A DNA stretch of 64,000 nucleotides, taken from assembly GCA_022822905.1 (NCBI GenBank), contig JAJDYE010000030.1:1-64000 (forward strand), in the 5' to 3' direction. Positions 17,392 to 24,975 of the stretch are shown here, one piece after another; within the stretch, counting starts at the first letter, position 1, and every line of letters starts with the position of its first letter. Source of the DNA: Acidimicrobiia bacterium (lineage in GTDB: Bacteria > Actinomycetota > Acidimicrobiia > Acidimicrobiales > Bin134). The notes below the pieces were generated by a model. The model did no database searches, was not told the DNA's origin, and saw nothing but the letters and a program-made list of their open reading frames with translations. Position numbers and translations under genes: made by a program.

Positions 17392-18531
17392 ATGGCCGAC
17401 GAGCCAGCCTGGTCGATCGGGATAGAGGAGGAGTACCTCCTTGTTGAGCAGGAGAGCGGGGAGCTCATCACCGAGCAGCCGGCCGGGATCCTGGAATCGG
17501 TGACCAACCTGCACCACGGTCTCGTCGCCAGGGAGCTGTTCAGCTCGCAGCTCGAGATCGGCACCGGCATCTGCACCGACTTCAAGCATCTGCGGGCCGA
17601 CATCGGACTCCTGCGCCTTGCGGTCACCGAGGCCGCGGCCGAATACGGGCTGGCGCCCATCGCGGCCTCTTCCCACCCGTTCGCTCGCCCGCACGAGCAG
17701 AGGGTTACCGAAGGAGAGCGCTATCGGGCTTTGGCTGATGATCTCCAGGGCGTGTCCCGCGGGCTGGTCATCTCCGGCCTGCACGTTCACGTCGGCATCG
17801 AAGACCCCGACCTGCGGATAGACCTGATGAACCAGGTCTCCTACTTCCTGCCCCACCTGCTGGCCCTTTCCACCTCATCGCCGTTCTGGGAGGGCCGCAA
17901 CACCGGCCTCAAGAGCTACCGCATGGCGGTGTTCCGGTCGCTGCCCCGCACGGGGCTGCCGGAGAAGTTCGACTCGTGGGCCGAGTACCGGCGCCACGTG
18001 GACGTGCTGGTGCAGGCCGGGGTCATCGAGGACTCCACCAAGGTGTGGTGGGACATCCGCCCGTCGGAGCGCTACCCCACTCTGGAGATGCGGGTCACCG
18101 ACCTGCCCACGAGGATGGAGGACACGGTTGCCGTCGCCGCCATGTACGTCTGTTTGCTGCGGATGCTGTGGAGGCTCAAGCTGGAGAATCGCCGGTGGCG
18201 CAGCTACGCCAACTTCCTCGTGGCGGAGAACCTGTGGCGGGCCGAGCGCTACGGAATCACCGACCGCCTCATCGACTTCGGCAAAGGCGAGATGGTGCCG
18301 GTGCCCGACCTGGGGGAGGAGATGATCGAATTGGTCAGGCCCGACGCCGAAGCCCTCGACTGCGTGTCGCAAATCGAGCACACCCGCACCATCTGCGAGC
18401 GGGGCACTTCAGCCGACCGCCAGGTGGCCGTCTACCGCGAGGCAATAGGGAACGGCGCCACCAACGAAGAAGCGCTCCACGCCGTCGTTCAAACCCTCAT
18501 CGCCGACACCATCGCCCCACCCCAGACCTAG
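17392..18531 (+). CDS. ybdK: YbdK-type carboxylate-amine ligase (GCS2 family)
   Basis: A 379-aa member of the glutamate-cysteine ligase family 2 (weak GCL activity in the E. coli protein). Seen: the N-terminal SIGIEEEYLLVE, SSQLEIGTGIC, ISGLHVHVGIED and KVWWDIRPSERYPTLEMRVTD, matching the ATP-grasp-like GCS2 core. ATG start at 17392 with AGGGGA 7 bases upstream. Mycobacteria carry the same gene close to DUF3263, LytR_C and groEL2. The physiological substrate is uncertain. Confidence 0.9.
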   Translation: MADEPAWSIGIEEEYLLVEQESGELITEQPAGILESVTNLHHGLVARELFSSQLEIGTGICTDFKHLRADIGLLRLAVTEAAAEYGLAPIAASSHPFARPHEQRVTEGERYRALADDLQGVSRGLVISGLHVHVGIEDPDLRIDLMNQVSYFLPHLLALSTSSPFWEGRNTGLKSYRMAVFRSLPRTGLPEKFDSWAEYRRHVDVLVQAGVIEDSTKVWWDIRPSERYPTLEMRVTDLPTRMEDTVAVAAMYVCLLRMLWRLKLENRRWRSYANFLVAENLWRAERYGITDRLIDFGKGEMVPVPDLGEEMIELVRPDAEALDCVSQIEHTRTICERGTSADRQVAVYREAIGNGATNEEALHAVVQTLIADTIAPPQT

Positions 18532-18658
18532 CAGCCGGGCTGCCGTAAGCACACAGGCCGCAACCCCGTCTACAACAAGACACTTCAAGGATGACGACCT
18601 CAGGTATCGATGGACCGCAGCAGCGCTAATGGCGCTGACCGCAATACAGATGGTGCAT

Positions 18659-18913
18659 CTATGACCTGACCAGGCGGTCGTATTCGCTGTGGGTGCCTAT
18701 CCATACCCAGAGGAAGTCTCCGCCATCGTCAACGGCAAGAGCTCTATGCCCAGCGCCTACTCGCACTGACCAGTACTTACCCACCTTCTTGAAGCGCAAG
18801 GATGGGTGACCCGGATTCTCGGCCAGCAGGCGAAAGTTCCTTTTGGCGATTTTCTGGGCTGACTCTGGAAGTCGCTCGAAGTGCATCCAGAAACGGGGCG
18901 TTGTCCGATGCAC
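18659..18913 (-). CDS. RelE/ParE-type toxin
   Basis: An 84-aa basic protein with the RelE/ParE fold pattern: an N-terminal helix-rich part (FWMHFERLPESAQKIAKRNF), then HPSLRFKKVGKYWSVRVGAGHRALAV and a final strand FLWVWIGTHSEYDRL. Family toxins cleave ribosome-bound mRNA or inhibit gyrase. The GTG at 18913 directly follows the stop of the 80-aa upstream gene, the usual antitoxin-first arrangement. An in-frame ATG at 18886 is an alternative start. Confidence 0.78.
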   Translation of the reverse strand: MHRTTPRFWMHFERLPESAQKIAKRNFRLLAENPGHPSLRFKKVGKYWSVRVGAGHRALAVDDGGDFLWVWIGTHSEYDRLVRS

Positions 18914-19156
18914 TTAGAGCTCCTGAAGTGCGCCGTCCTCCTTGGCCTCGAGGGCCTCAGCAATCAAGAAATCCAATGCCCCCTCATCTGAATCGGCTTG
19001 GATCTGCTCGTCCCACTTTTGCCAGTCCAAGTCGCTGATCCAATCCCTCAGCTGCGCAAACTCGCCCTCGGGAAGAACAAGGATCGCCCGCTGAATCTCT
19101 GCGATTGCCGACACTGCATCATCGCCACGGGATCCCGTGCGCCTAGTCTCGCTCAT
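18914..19156 (-). CDS. Probable antitoxin of the RelE-type pair
   Basis: An 80-aa acidic protein (LPEGEFAQLRDWISDLDWQKWD, then many Glu/Asp to the C-terminus) with no clear DNA-binding motif. It ends directly against the RelE-like start, so its identity as antitoxin rests on position and charge. ATG at 19156 with AAGGTGA just upstream; an extended in-frame start at 19228 is less likely. Confidence 0.65.
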   Translation of the reverse strand: MSETRRTGSRGDDAVSAIAEIQRAILVLPEGEFAQLRDWISDLDWQKWDEQIQADSDEGALDFLIAEALEAKEDGALQEL

Positions 19157-19290
19157 CGTCACCTTGATGCTCCTATACCCCTCAAGACCAATAGGTCGTG
19201 ATATGGAAAGGGAGCCCTTTGAAGCCAACTCCGACTGCGACCCAACCCTAACGGCAACCGCATCCGGTCACAACACCCCAGCCCTAACAG

Positions 19291-19659
19291 TCAGCTGGCT
19301 GATTGGTACATGATGAGTTGGGTGGGCACTAGCTGTTGTTCGACCGGGTCGACGGTGAGGGCTAGTCCCTCGAGGGTGTAGGCGCCAAGCAACGCCGGGC
19401 CGTTGTCTTCACCGAAGACAACGAGGGTCATCTCGCTCTCTTCTTCCACGGTCACCCATGCTCGTCCGTATTCCATGATCGCCCGTCGGCCGTCGGCCAA
19501 AAGGAATCGGCGCTGGCCAATGGGCTCTACTCCCATCTCGCGTAGCAGCCGACCGGGCAGGGTGGTGTAGGCAGCGCCGGTGTCCACGATCGCCTCGATC
19601 TCCTTGGACTCCCCGCCGTCCATGCTGGCAACCTGAATCGGCAGAGCAAAAGTTCCCAT
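19291..19659 (-). CDS. Retroviral-type aspartyl protease (clan AA)
   Basis: A 122-aa single-domain protein with the active-site motif IVDTGAAYTTLP (Asp-Thr-Gly) near residue 26. A flap-like region and a second hydrophobic Gly motif (PALLGAYTLEGLALTVD) follow. The fold needs a homodimer for activity. There is no signal peptide, so it is cytoplasmic. Such small proteases often accompany accessory or toxin-antitoxin genes. Target unknown. Confidence 0.8.
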   Translation of the reverse strand: MGTFALPIQVASMDGGESKEIEAIVDTGAAYTTLPGRLLREMGVEPIGQRRFLLADGRRAIMEYGRAWVTVEEESEMTLVVFGEDNGPALLGAYTLEGLALTVDPVEQQLVPTQLIMYQSAS

Positions 19660-19733
19660 ACGGTGACGCTACATAAAGTCTCAGAAATTGTCAATCACTA
19701 AAAAGACATCACATTGGTTGATATTCATGAACT

Positions 19734-20609
19734 TTAGGCGCTCTGGCGGTGGCGGGCTACTTCGAAGGTGCCTATGGCTACGGCGGCAGCGGCGTTCAGG
19801 GAGCTGAGGTGGCCCGACAGGGGGATGGCGGCTACTACGTCGCAGCGCTGGCGGGCGAGGCGGGACAGGCCTCGGCCTTCGCTGCCCACCACCAGGGCCA
19901 CGGCTTCGGCTGCCACGCTTATCTCGTACACCGATGTGGGGGCGGCCACGTCTAGGCCCACCGTCCATACGCCGAGCTCTCCCAGGCGGGCCAGGGCGTT
20001 GGGGATGCCGGGCACCACCGCCATGGGCACGTGCTCGATGGCTCCCGCCGCTGCCTTGGCCGCGGCGGGGGTGATGTGGGCGGATCGGTGGCGCCCCAGC
20101 ACCGCGCCGGTTACTCCGGCGCATTCGGCGGTGCGCAGGGCGGCCCCTACATTTCCCGGATCGGTAACCCCGTCGAGCACCAGCAAGAACGGGGAGCGGC
20201 CGTCGGGGGGACGGGCCAGCTCCTCCAGGTCGTGCTCAACCAAGGGTGCCGCCCGGGCGATCACTCCTTGGGGGGCCTCGGTGTTGGCCATCGACTCGAA
20301 CTTGGACCGGGCCACCTCTTTGACGGGCACCCGCAGCTCGGCGGCCAACTCCAGCACTTGGGCTAGAGCGCCGGTGGGGTTCTGCCCCGCGGCCACTACC
20401 ACCTCTCGCACCGGACGGGTGCCTGCCAGCAGAAGCTCTCGCACTGCTTGGCGGCCCTCCACCCGGTCGCCACCCAAGCCGGCCTGTTGACGGCGGCTGC
20501 GCTGATGGTCGCCTGGGGGCCGGCCCTTGCCCTGGCCTTTGTTGTCACCCCTGTTGGGGCCCCCGCCCCGGCCTCGCCGGTTGCCGCCTCTCGGACCCTG
20601 TGCGCTCAC
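19734..20609 (-). CDS. rlmB: 23S rRNA 2'-O-ribose methyltransferase (RlmB/TrmH family)
   Basis: A 291-aa SpoU-family methyltransferase. The first ~45 residues are a disordered Gly/Arg/Lys-rich extension, as is common in actinobacteria. Then come a substrate-binding N-domain (GDRVEGRQAVRELL) and the knotted SAM-binding domain with motifs VLDGVTDPGNVGAALRTAE, VVGSEGRGLS and IPLSGHLSSLNAAAAVAI. It methylates a 23S rRNA guanosine (Gm2251 in E. coli). GTG at 20609 overlaps the ispF stop by 4 bases (GTGA). Confidence 0.93.
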   Translation of the reverse strand: MSAQGPRGGNRRGRGGGPNRGDNKGQGKGRPPGDHQRSRRQQAGLGGDRVEGRQAVRELLLAGTRPVREVVVAAGQNPTGALAQVLELAAELRVPVKEVARSKFESMANTEAPQGVIARAAPLVEHDLEELARPPDGRSPFLLVLDGVTDPGNVGAALRTAECAGVTGAVLGRHRSAHITPAAAKAAAGAIEHVPMAVVPGIPNALARLGELGVWTVGLDVAAPTSVYEISVAAEAVALVVGSEGRGLSRLARQRCDVVAAIPLSGHLSSLNAAAAVAIGTFEVARHRQSA

Positions 20610-21088
20610 TGGCGTTCGATCAGCGCCACCGCCCAGCAGGCCAGGCCCTCGCCGCGTCCCAGCGCCCCTATCGCCTCGGCCCGCTTGCCCTTCACCGTCA
20701 CCGGGGCCCCGACCACGTCGCTGAGCCGGGTTTGCATCTCATCCCGCCGGGGGGCGATCCGGGGGGACTCGGCCACCACCGTGCAGTCGGCGTTCACCAC
20801 CCGCCAACCGGCGTCGGCCAGCCGAGCCACCGCATCGGCCAGCAATCCAAGGCTGTCGGCGCCGGCCCACTTGTCGTCGGTGTCGGGGAACAGCACACCA
20901 ATGTCGCCCAAGCCAGCAGCGCCCAACAGGGCGTCGGTCACCGCATGGGCCACCGCATCGCCGTCGCTGTGGCCCACCAGGCCCGGCGCTCCCTCAAACT
21001 CGACACCACCCAACTTCAAGGGGCGGTCGGGGTCGTCGCTGAACCGGTGGGTGTCGAACCCGTGTCCGACCCGAATCTCCCCGCTCAT
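20606..21088 (-). CDS. ispF: 2-C-methyl-D-erythritol 2,4-cyclodiphosphate synthase IspF
   Basis: A 160-aa IspF, fifth enzyme of the MEP isoprenoid pathway; forms MEcPP from CDP-ME 2-phosphate. Seen: the metal-binding RVGHGFDTHRF, GHSDGDAVAHAVTDALLGAAGLGDIG, FPDTDDKW, and the C-terminal VKGKRAEAIGALGRGEGL. The ATG at 21088 overlaps the ispD stop (ATGA) and matches the family start; a start 4 codons earlier is less likely. Trimeric, zinc-dependent in the family. Confidence 0.97.
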   Translation of the reverse strand: MSGEIRVGHGFDTHRFSDDPDRPLKLGGVEFEGAPGLVGHSDGDAVAHAVTDALLGAAGLGDIGVLFPDTDDKWAGADSLGLLADAVARLADAGWRVVNADCTVVAESPRIAPRRDEMQTRLSDVVGAPVTVKGKRAEAIGALGRGEGLACWAVALIERQ

Positions 21089-21723
21089 GTCGCCAACCAT
21101 GCCTCAGCGGCGGCCAAGTCGTCGGGATGGGTGATCTTGATGTTGCGGGAATGCCCTTCCACCGCGACCACGGAATAGCCGGCCGCCTCCACCAAGCTGG
21201 CATCGTCGGTGGCATCGGCGGCATCGGCGTGGGCCGCCCGCAACAGCTCGGCCCGGAAGGCCTGCGGGGTCTGCACGGCTTGCAGGGTGCTGCGATCCAC
21301 CACTCCCCCGTCCACCCTGCGAATGGTATCGGTTACCGGCACCACCGGCACCGCACCGGCGGCACCTGATCGCACCTCGTCGATGACTCTTTGGTACACA
21401 TCGGCGCCAGCTAGCGGGCGGGCCGCGTCGTGGACGCAGACAATGGCCGCGTCGTAGGGCACCGCGGCCAACCCGTTGCGAACCGAGGCGGCGCGGCTCG
21501 CCCCACCGGCCACCACCGTGGTGGCGGCCAACCGGGCTGATTCGGCGCTCACGTCATCGGCGGGAACCACCACGACCACCCCGTCGCTCACCTGGGCGGC
21601 CACAGCCACGCTGCGGTCCACCACTCGGGCGCCGGCCAGTTCCAGGTACTGCTTGGCGCCGCCGAAGCGGGTGCCCGAGCCGGCGGCCACGATCACCGTC
21701 CAAACCGAGAGCCGGTCCGTCAT
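21085..21723 (-). CDS. ispD: 2-C-methyl-D-erythritol 4-phosphate cytidylyltransferase IspD
   Basis: A 212-aa IspD; makes CDP-methylerythritol from CTP and MEP. Seen: the nucleotide-binding WTVIVAAGSGTRFGGAKQYLELAG, the central VCVHDAARPL, PVVPVTDTIRRVDG, LQAVQTPQAFR and EGHSRNIKITHPDDLAAAE. Coupled to ispF and rlmB by 4-base overlaps, a conserved actinobacterial order. The ATG at 21723 was preferred to a GTG one codon upstream. Confidence 0.97.
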   Translation of the reverse strand: MTDRLSVWTVIVAAGSGTRFGGAKQYLELAGARVVDRSVAVAAQVSDGVVVVVPADDVSAESARLAATTVVAGGASRAASVRNGLAAVPYDAAIVCVHDAARPLAGADVYQRVIDEVRSGAAGAVPVVPVTDTIRRVDGGVVDRSTLQAVQTPQAFRAELLRAAHADAADATDDASLVEAAGYSVVAVEGHSRNIKITHPDDLAAAEAWLAT

Positions 21724-21736
21724 CACCGCCGGGCCT

Positions 21737-22387
21737 CTACTCGCTCAGGAACTCGATGGCCCGAGCCCAGGCGTCGGCGGCATCGCCGGGACGGTGGGCA
21801 GGACGGACAGGATCGTGGACAAAACCGTGATCGGCCCCCTCATAGGACACGACCACCGCACCAGCCGCCCCCAGTGCGGCCACGTCGTCGGGCGGCGTGA
21901 ACGGGTCTTCGGTGCCGATGATCGCCAAGAGCGGGCACGGCTCTCCTGCGGCCAACAGATCGAGCGGCTCCCCCTGGCCAGGGCCCTTCCAGTGCTCGGG
22001 CAGGCGAATCATCCCGTAGAAGGCGGCTGCCCGGTGGAACCGCCCGGTGGCCGCGGCCTTGATGGTGTACATGCCGCCCATGCAGAAGCCGGTAAGCACC
22101 ACCGTTTCGCATTCGGTGGCATCGGCTGCGGCCAGCACGTCGGCCAGCACCTGCTCGTCGACCAACTCGCAAACCGCGGCCATCCGCTCTTCAGCCACCA
22201 AGTGTTCCCGACCGGAGAAAACCTGGGGAGCGCACACCGTCCAGCCCTGCTCAGCGGCAAGGCGGGCCACATGGTCGTCGAAAAGAGGCCGCAGCCCCAT
22301 AAGGTCCGGAATCAGCACCAGCCCCCGGTCGGCATCGGCGACCGGGACCAGCTCAGCCGGCGTTCCCGTCGACAACTCGATGCGCAT
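21737..22387 (-). CDS. Dienelactone hydrolase-family protein
   Basis: A 216-aa alpha/beta hydrolase with a Cys nucleophile in GFCMGG, an acid in GTEDPFTPP and a His in GADHGFVHD, the DLH triad. DLH enzymes open dienelactone rings in chlorocatechol breakdown, but most homologues act on unknown esters or lactones. No aromatic-degradation genes lie nearby. It starts 46 bp from the divergent hemB start and ends 13 bp before the ispD start, so it may lead the ispD-ispF-rlmB unit. Confidence 0.88.
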   Translation of the reverse strand: MRIELSTGTPAELVPVADADRGLVLIPDLMGLRPLFDDHVARLAAEQGWTVCAPQVFSGREHLVAEERMAAVCELVDEQVLADVLAAADATECETVVLTGFCMGGMYTIKAAATGRFHRAAAFYGMIRLPEHWKGPGQGEPLDLLAAGEPCPLLAIIGTEDPFTPPDDVAALGAAGAVVVSYEGADHGFVHDPVRPAHRPGDAADAWARAIEFLSE

Positions 22388-22433
22388 AGCCCTTGTTTAG
22401 CCGCAACCCGGCCATAGATGGGAGCATAGAGGC

Positions 22434-23420
22434 ATGGCGCATCCGCATTTGGAGCTCACCGCCAGGCCCCGGCGCAACCGGCGCACCGCGGCCATTCGCG
22501 ACATGGTGCGCGAGACCGAGCTCAGCCCAGCCCATTTCGTGCTGCCCCTGTTCGTACACCGGGGCCCCGACGAGCCCATCGACTCGATGCCCGGCGTACA
22601 CCGCTGGAGCGTCGACGGCCTGGTGGGCGAGGTTGGCCGGGCCGCTGATCTGGGGGTCCGGGCGGTGGTGCTCTTCGAGGCCGCCCCCGACGAATTGAAG
22701 ACCCCGACCGGCGATGAGGCGTGGAACCCCGATGGGCTCATCCCCCAGACCATCGGGGCCATCAAGGCCGACCACCCCGACACAGTGGTGATGACCGACG
22801 TAGCCCTCGACCCCTACAACAGCGACGGCCACGACGGCATCGTGGCCCCCGACGGCACCATCGTCAACGACGAGACCGTCGAGGTGCTGTGCCGCCAGGC
22901 TCTGACCCACGCCGACGCGGGGGCCGACATCGTGGCCCCCAGCGACATGATGGACGGCCGGGTGGGCGCCATCCGGGAGACGCTCGATCACCACGGGCAC
23001 ACCGAGGTGGGCATCTGCGCCTACACCGCCAAGTACGCATCCTCGTTCTTCGGGCCGTTCCGGGGAGCGCTCGACTCGGCGCCCCGCTCCGGCGACAAGA
23101 AGACCTACCAGATGGACCCGGCCAACAGCCGCGAGGCCCTGCGAGAAATGGAGCTGGACATCGCCGAGGGCGCCGACATGGTCATGGTCAAGCCGGCCGG
23201 ACCCTACCTAGACGTGGTGAGGCGCTTCGCCGATGCCTCAGTGGTGCCAGTGGCCGCCTACCAGGTGAGCGGCGAGTACCTGATGGTGAAGGCAGCCGCA
23301 GCGTCGGGATGGCTGGACGAGCAGGCCATCATCACCGAGACCCTGTGCGGCATCCGTCGAGCCGGCGCCGACGTCATCTTGACCTACTTCGCGGTGCAGG
23401 CCGCCCAGATTCTCAGCTAG
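22434..23420 (+). CDS. hemB: Delta-aminolevulinic acid dehydratase HemB
   Basis: A 328-aa porphobilinogen synthase: condenses two 5-aminolevulinate molecules. The Schiff-base lysines are visible in CAYTAKYASSFFGPFR and MVMVKPAGPYLD. The metal-site loop reads DVALDPYNSDGHDG, with Asp in place of the three Cys of zinc enzymes, so it is of the magnesium-dependent, zinc-independent type. Length normal. Divergent from the dienelactone hydrolase-like gene and convergent with the LppM/HAD fusion. Confidence 0.97.
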   Translation: MAHPHLELTARPRRNRRTAAIRDMVRETELSPAHFVLPLFVHRGPDEPIDSMPGVHRWSVDGLVGEVGRAADLGVRAVVLFEAAPDELKTPTGDEAWNPDGLIPQTIGAIKADHPDTVVMTDVALDPYNSDGHDGIVAPDGTIVNDETVEVLCRQALTHADAGADIVAPSDMMDGRVGAIRETLDHHGHTEVGICAYTAKYASSFFGPFRGALDSAPRSGDKKTYQMDPANSREALREMELDIAEGADMVMVKPAGPYLDVVRRFADASVVPVAAYQVSGEYLMVKAAAASGWLDEQAIITETLCGIRRAGADVILTYFAVQAAQILS

Positions 23421-23440
23421 CCGACCTGGCGCTGGCTCAA

Positions 23441-23478
23441 CCGACCGGGCTCCGAAGAAAAAGCCGACCGGGCTCCGA
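23441..23478. repeat. Short direct repeat between convergent genes
   Basis: A 15-bp unit (ccgaccgggctccga) occurs at 23441-23455 and 23464-23478. It lies between the hemB stop and the end of the LppM/HAD gene. It does not form an obvious hairpin. Role unknown; it may be a local slip duplication. Confidence 0.7.
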
Positions 23479-23479
23479 G

Positions 23480-24916
23480 TCAGGAGCGGGGCCGGCGACG
23501 GAAGAAGTCGGAGAAGCCCGTCACCACCGCGTGGCCCGGGGCCTCGCCCTCTTCGGGGCGAGCATCGGCCAGAAGGGCGGTGGACATCCCCAATGCCTGG
23601 GCGGCGTCGAGACTCTCACCCCTCACATCCACCAGCAGCGCGTTCTCGTAGGGAACCGAGGTTGTCCGGCGCAGGGCCTCGTAGATTCCGGGAGCCGGCA
23701 AGCACACGCCGACATCGCTGCTCACGATCCAAGTGTCAATGCCGGTGATGTCGTGCCTGTCTCTCAGCTCGGTGGACCACGAGGCGATGTCATTGGTCAA
23801 ACAGGCCACCGGCAGGTCCCGGCGACCCATCTCAGCCATGAAGTCCCGAACCCCAGATCTCACAGTGTACTGGCCCAAGAACTGGTCGGTGAGCTCGTCG
23901 GGGTCGTCGTCCAATCCGATCCCGGCCCACAATTCGACCGGGGATATCCGTCCCAGTGCCGCCTGGTGGTGGAGCTGCTCCACATCTTCCTCATCCACTT
24001 CGAGGCCTCTTTCAGCGGCGAAAGAAGCCAGAAGCCGGGCCGGCTCCTCGACCGGCTCGAACAGCACCCCGAGGGGGTTCAGCACCACCAGCCGCAGCCG
24101 CCTCTGGGGAGGCTGTGCCGCAGTGGATCCTGTGGCCCGGATCATCGACTCCTGAGTGACGGTTGGATCGGTGCTGCGGTCTCGGGCCCTGCGCTCCAGC
24201 AAATACCCGGCCACCGCGATCAGCACCGACAAGCCCACCAGCGCAAACGCGGCCCAGGCCACCCACCGCAGGGTCACCGCGGTAACGCTCTCCTCTTGGG
24301 CCGTCATCTCGATTCTCTCTGCACCCTGCCCGAGCTGCAATTCCACTTGCTCCTCCGCGCCCACCGGCAGATCCAGGACAACTCGCACCGTCACTCCCGC
24401 CAGTGCGGCCCCCACATCGGGTATCGGCTCGCCGAAAGGCTCGCCGCCCAGTCGATCGGTGAGCTCGGGATCGGTGAACAGGTCTAGTCCGTCTGAGAGA
24501 TCCACCACGCCGGTCACCCGATAGTCGGTCTGGGCGAAGGCGGTGTCGCGCTCAAACGTGAAGTCGCGGAATACCTCTTCTGAGCCGAAGATCTCGGCCA
24601 GCACCGACTCGAGCTGGTGGATCGACCCGAAGGGCTTCGAGGCGGAGAAGCTTGTGCGGCCCTGATCGTCGATGCGGGGGTCGTTGTACGACCAGCCCGA
24701 AGCCGGGTTTTCGATGTCCTCGGTCAATAGCAGCGATGTGATGTCGTCGGTCTGCGCCATGGCCTCCTGGTCGAGCGCCACGTCTACCGTGACCACCCCG
24801 GAGCCGTCCTCGTTGAAGCCGATGCCCACCTCGATGTCCACCTGGCAAGCGGTCAGCGCGAGAACCAGCGCCAGCAGAGGCACTGCTGTGCGCAATCGCT
24901 TGAGCCTGCTGACCAT
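23480..24916 (-). CDS. LppM-like lipoprotein fused to a degenerate HAD domain
   Basis: A 478-aa protein with three parts. The N-terminal signal and lipobox LALTAC are followed by an LppM-like extracytoplasmic domain (CQVDIEVGIGFNEDGSG, about residues 24-235). One membrane helix follows (about 240-262, WVAWAAFALVGLSVLIAVAGYLL). The C-terminal ~190 residues resemble a HAD hydrolase. Its motifs are altered: motif I reads LNPLG (nucleophile Asp to Asn), motif II LTN is kept, the motif III Lys is Leu (SSDVGVCLPAPGIYE) and motif IV reads VDVRGES (second Asp to Val). It is therefore probably not a phosphatase. The ATG at 24916 gives the proper signal peptide. Confidence 0.72.
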   Translation of the reverse strand: MVSRLKRLRTAVPLLALVLALTACQVDIEVGIGFNEDGSGVVTVDVALDQEAMAQTDDITSLLLTEDIENPASGWSYNDPRIDDQGRTSFSASKPFGSIHQLESVLAEIFGSEEVFRDFTFERDTAFAQTDYRVTGVVDLSDGLDLFTDPELTDRLGGEPFGEPIPDVGAALAGVTVRVVLDLPVGAEEQVELQLGQGAERIEMTAQEESVTAVTLRWVAWAAFALVGLSVLIAVAGYLLERRARDRSTDPTVTQESMIRATGSTAAQPPQRRLRLVVLNPLGVLFEPVEEPARLLASFAAERGLEVDEEDVEQLHHQAALGRISPVELWAGIGLDDDPDELTDQFLGQYTVRSGVRDFMAEMGRRDLPVACLTNDIASWSTELRDRHDITGIDTWIVSSDVGVCLPAPGIYEALRRTTSVPYENALLVDVRGESLDAAQALGMSTALLADARPEEGEAPGHAVVTGFSDFFRRRPRS

Positions 24917-24975
24917 TGAGGGCAGGCTAGCCCGCCGCCTCGCAGCCCCCCTGCCAACCCCTCCGGGCATGTCGA

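Noticed and set aside
18532-18658. Possible terminator GCAGCC/GGCTGC after ybdK
   Set aside because: The arms leave only a one-base loop and no T-run follows, so a stable terminator hairpin is not supported.
22721-24487. Forward frame of 588 codons across hemB and the LppM/HAD gene
   Set aside because: It runs out of frame through hemB and antisense through the next gene, both with clear family motifs, and is Arg/Gly/His-rich.
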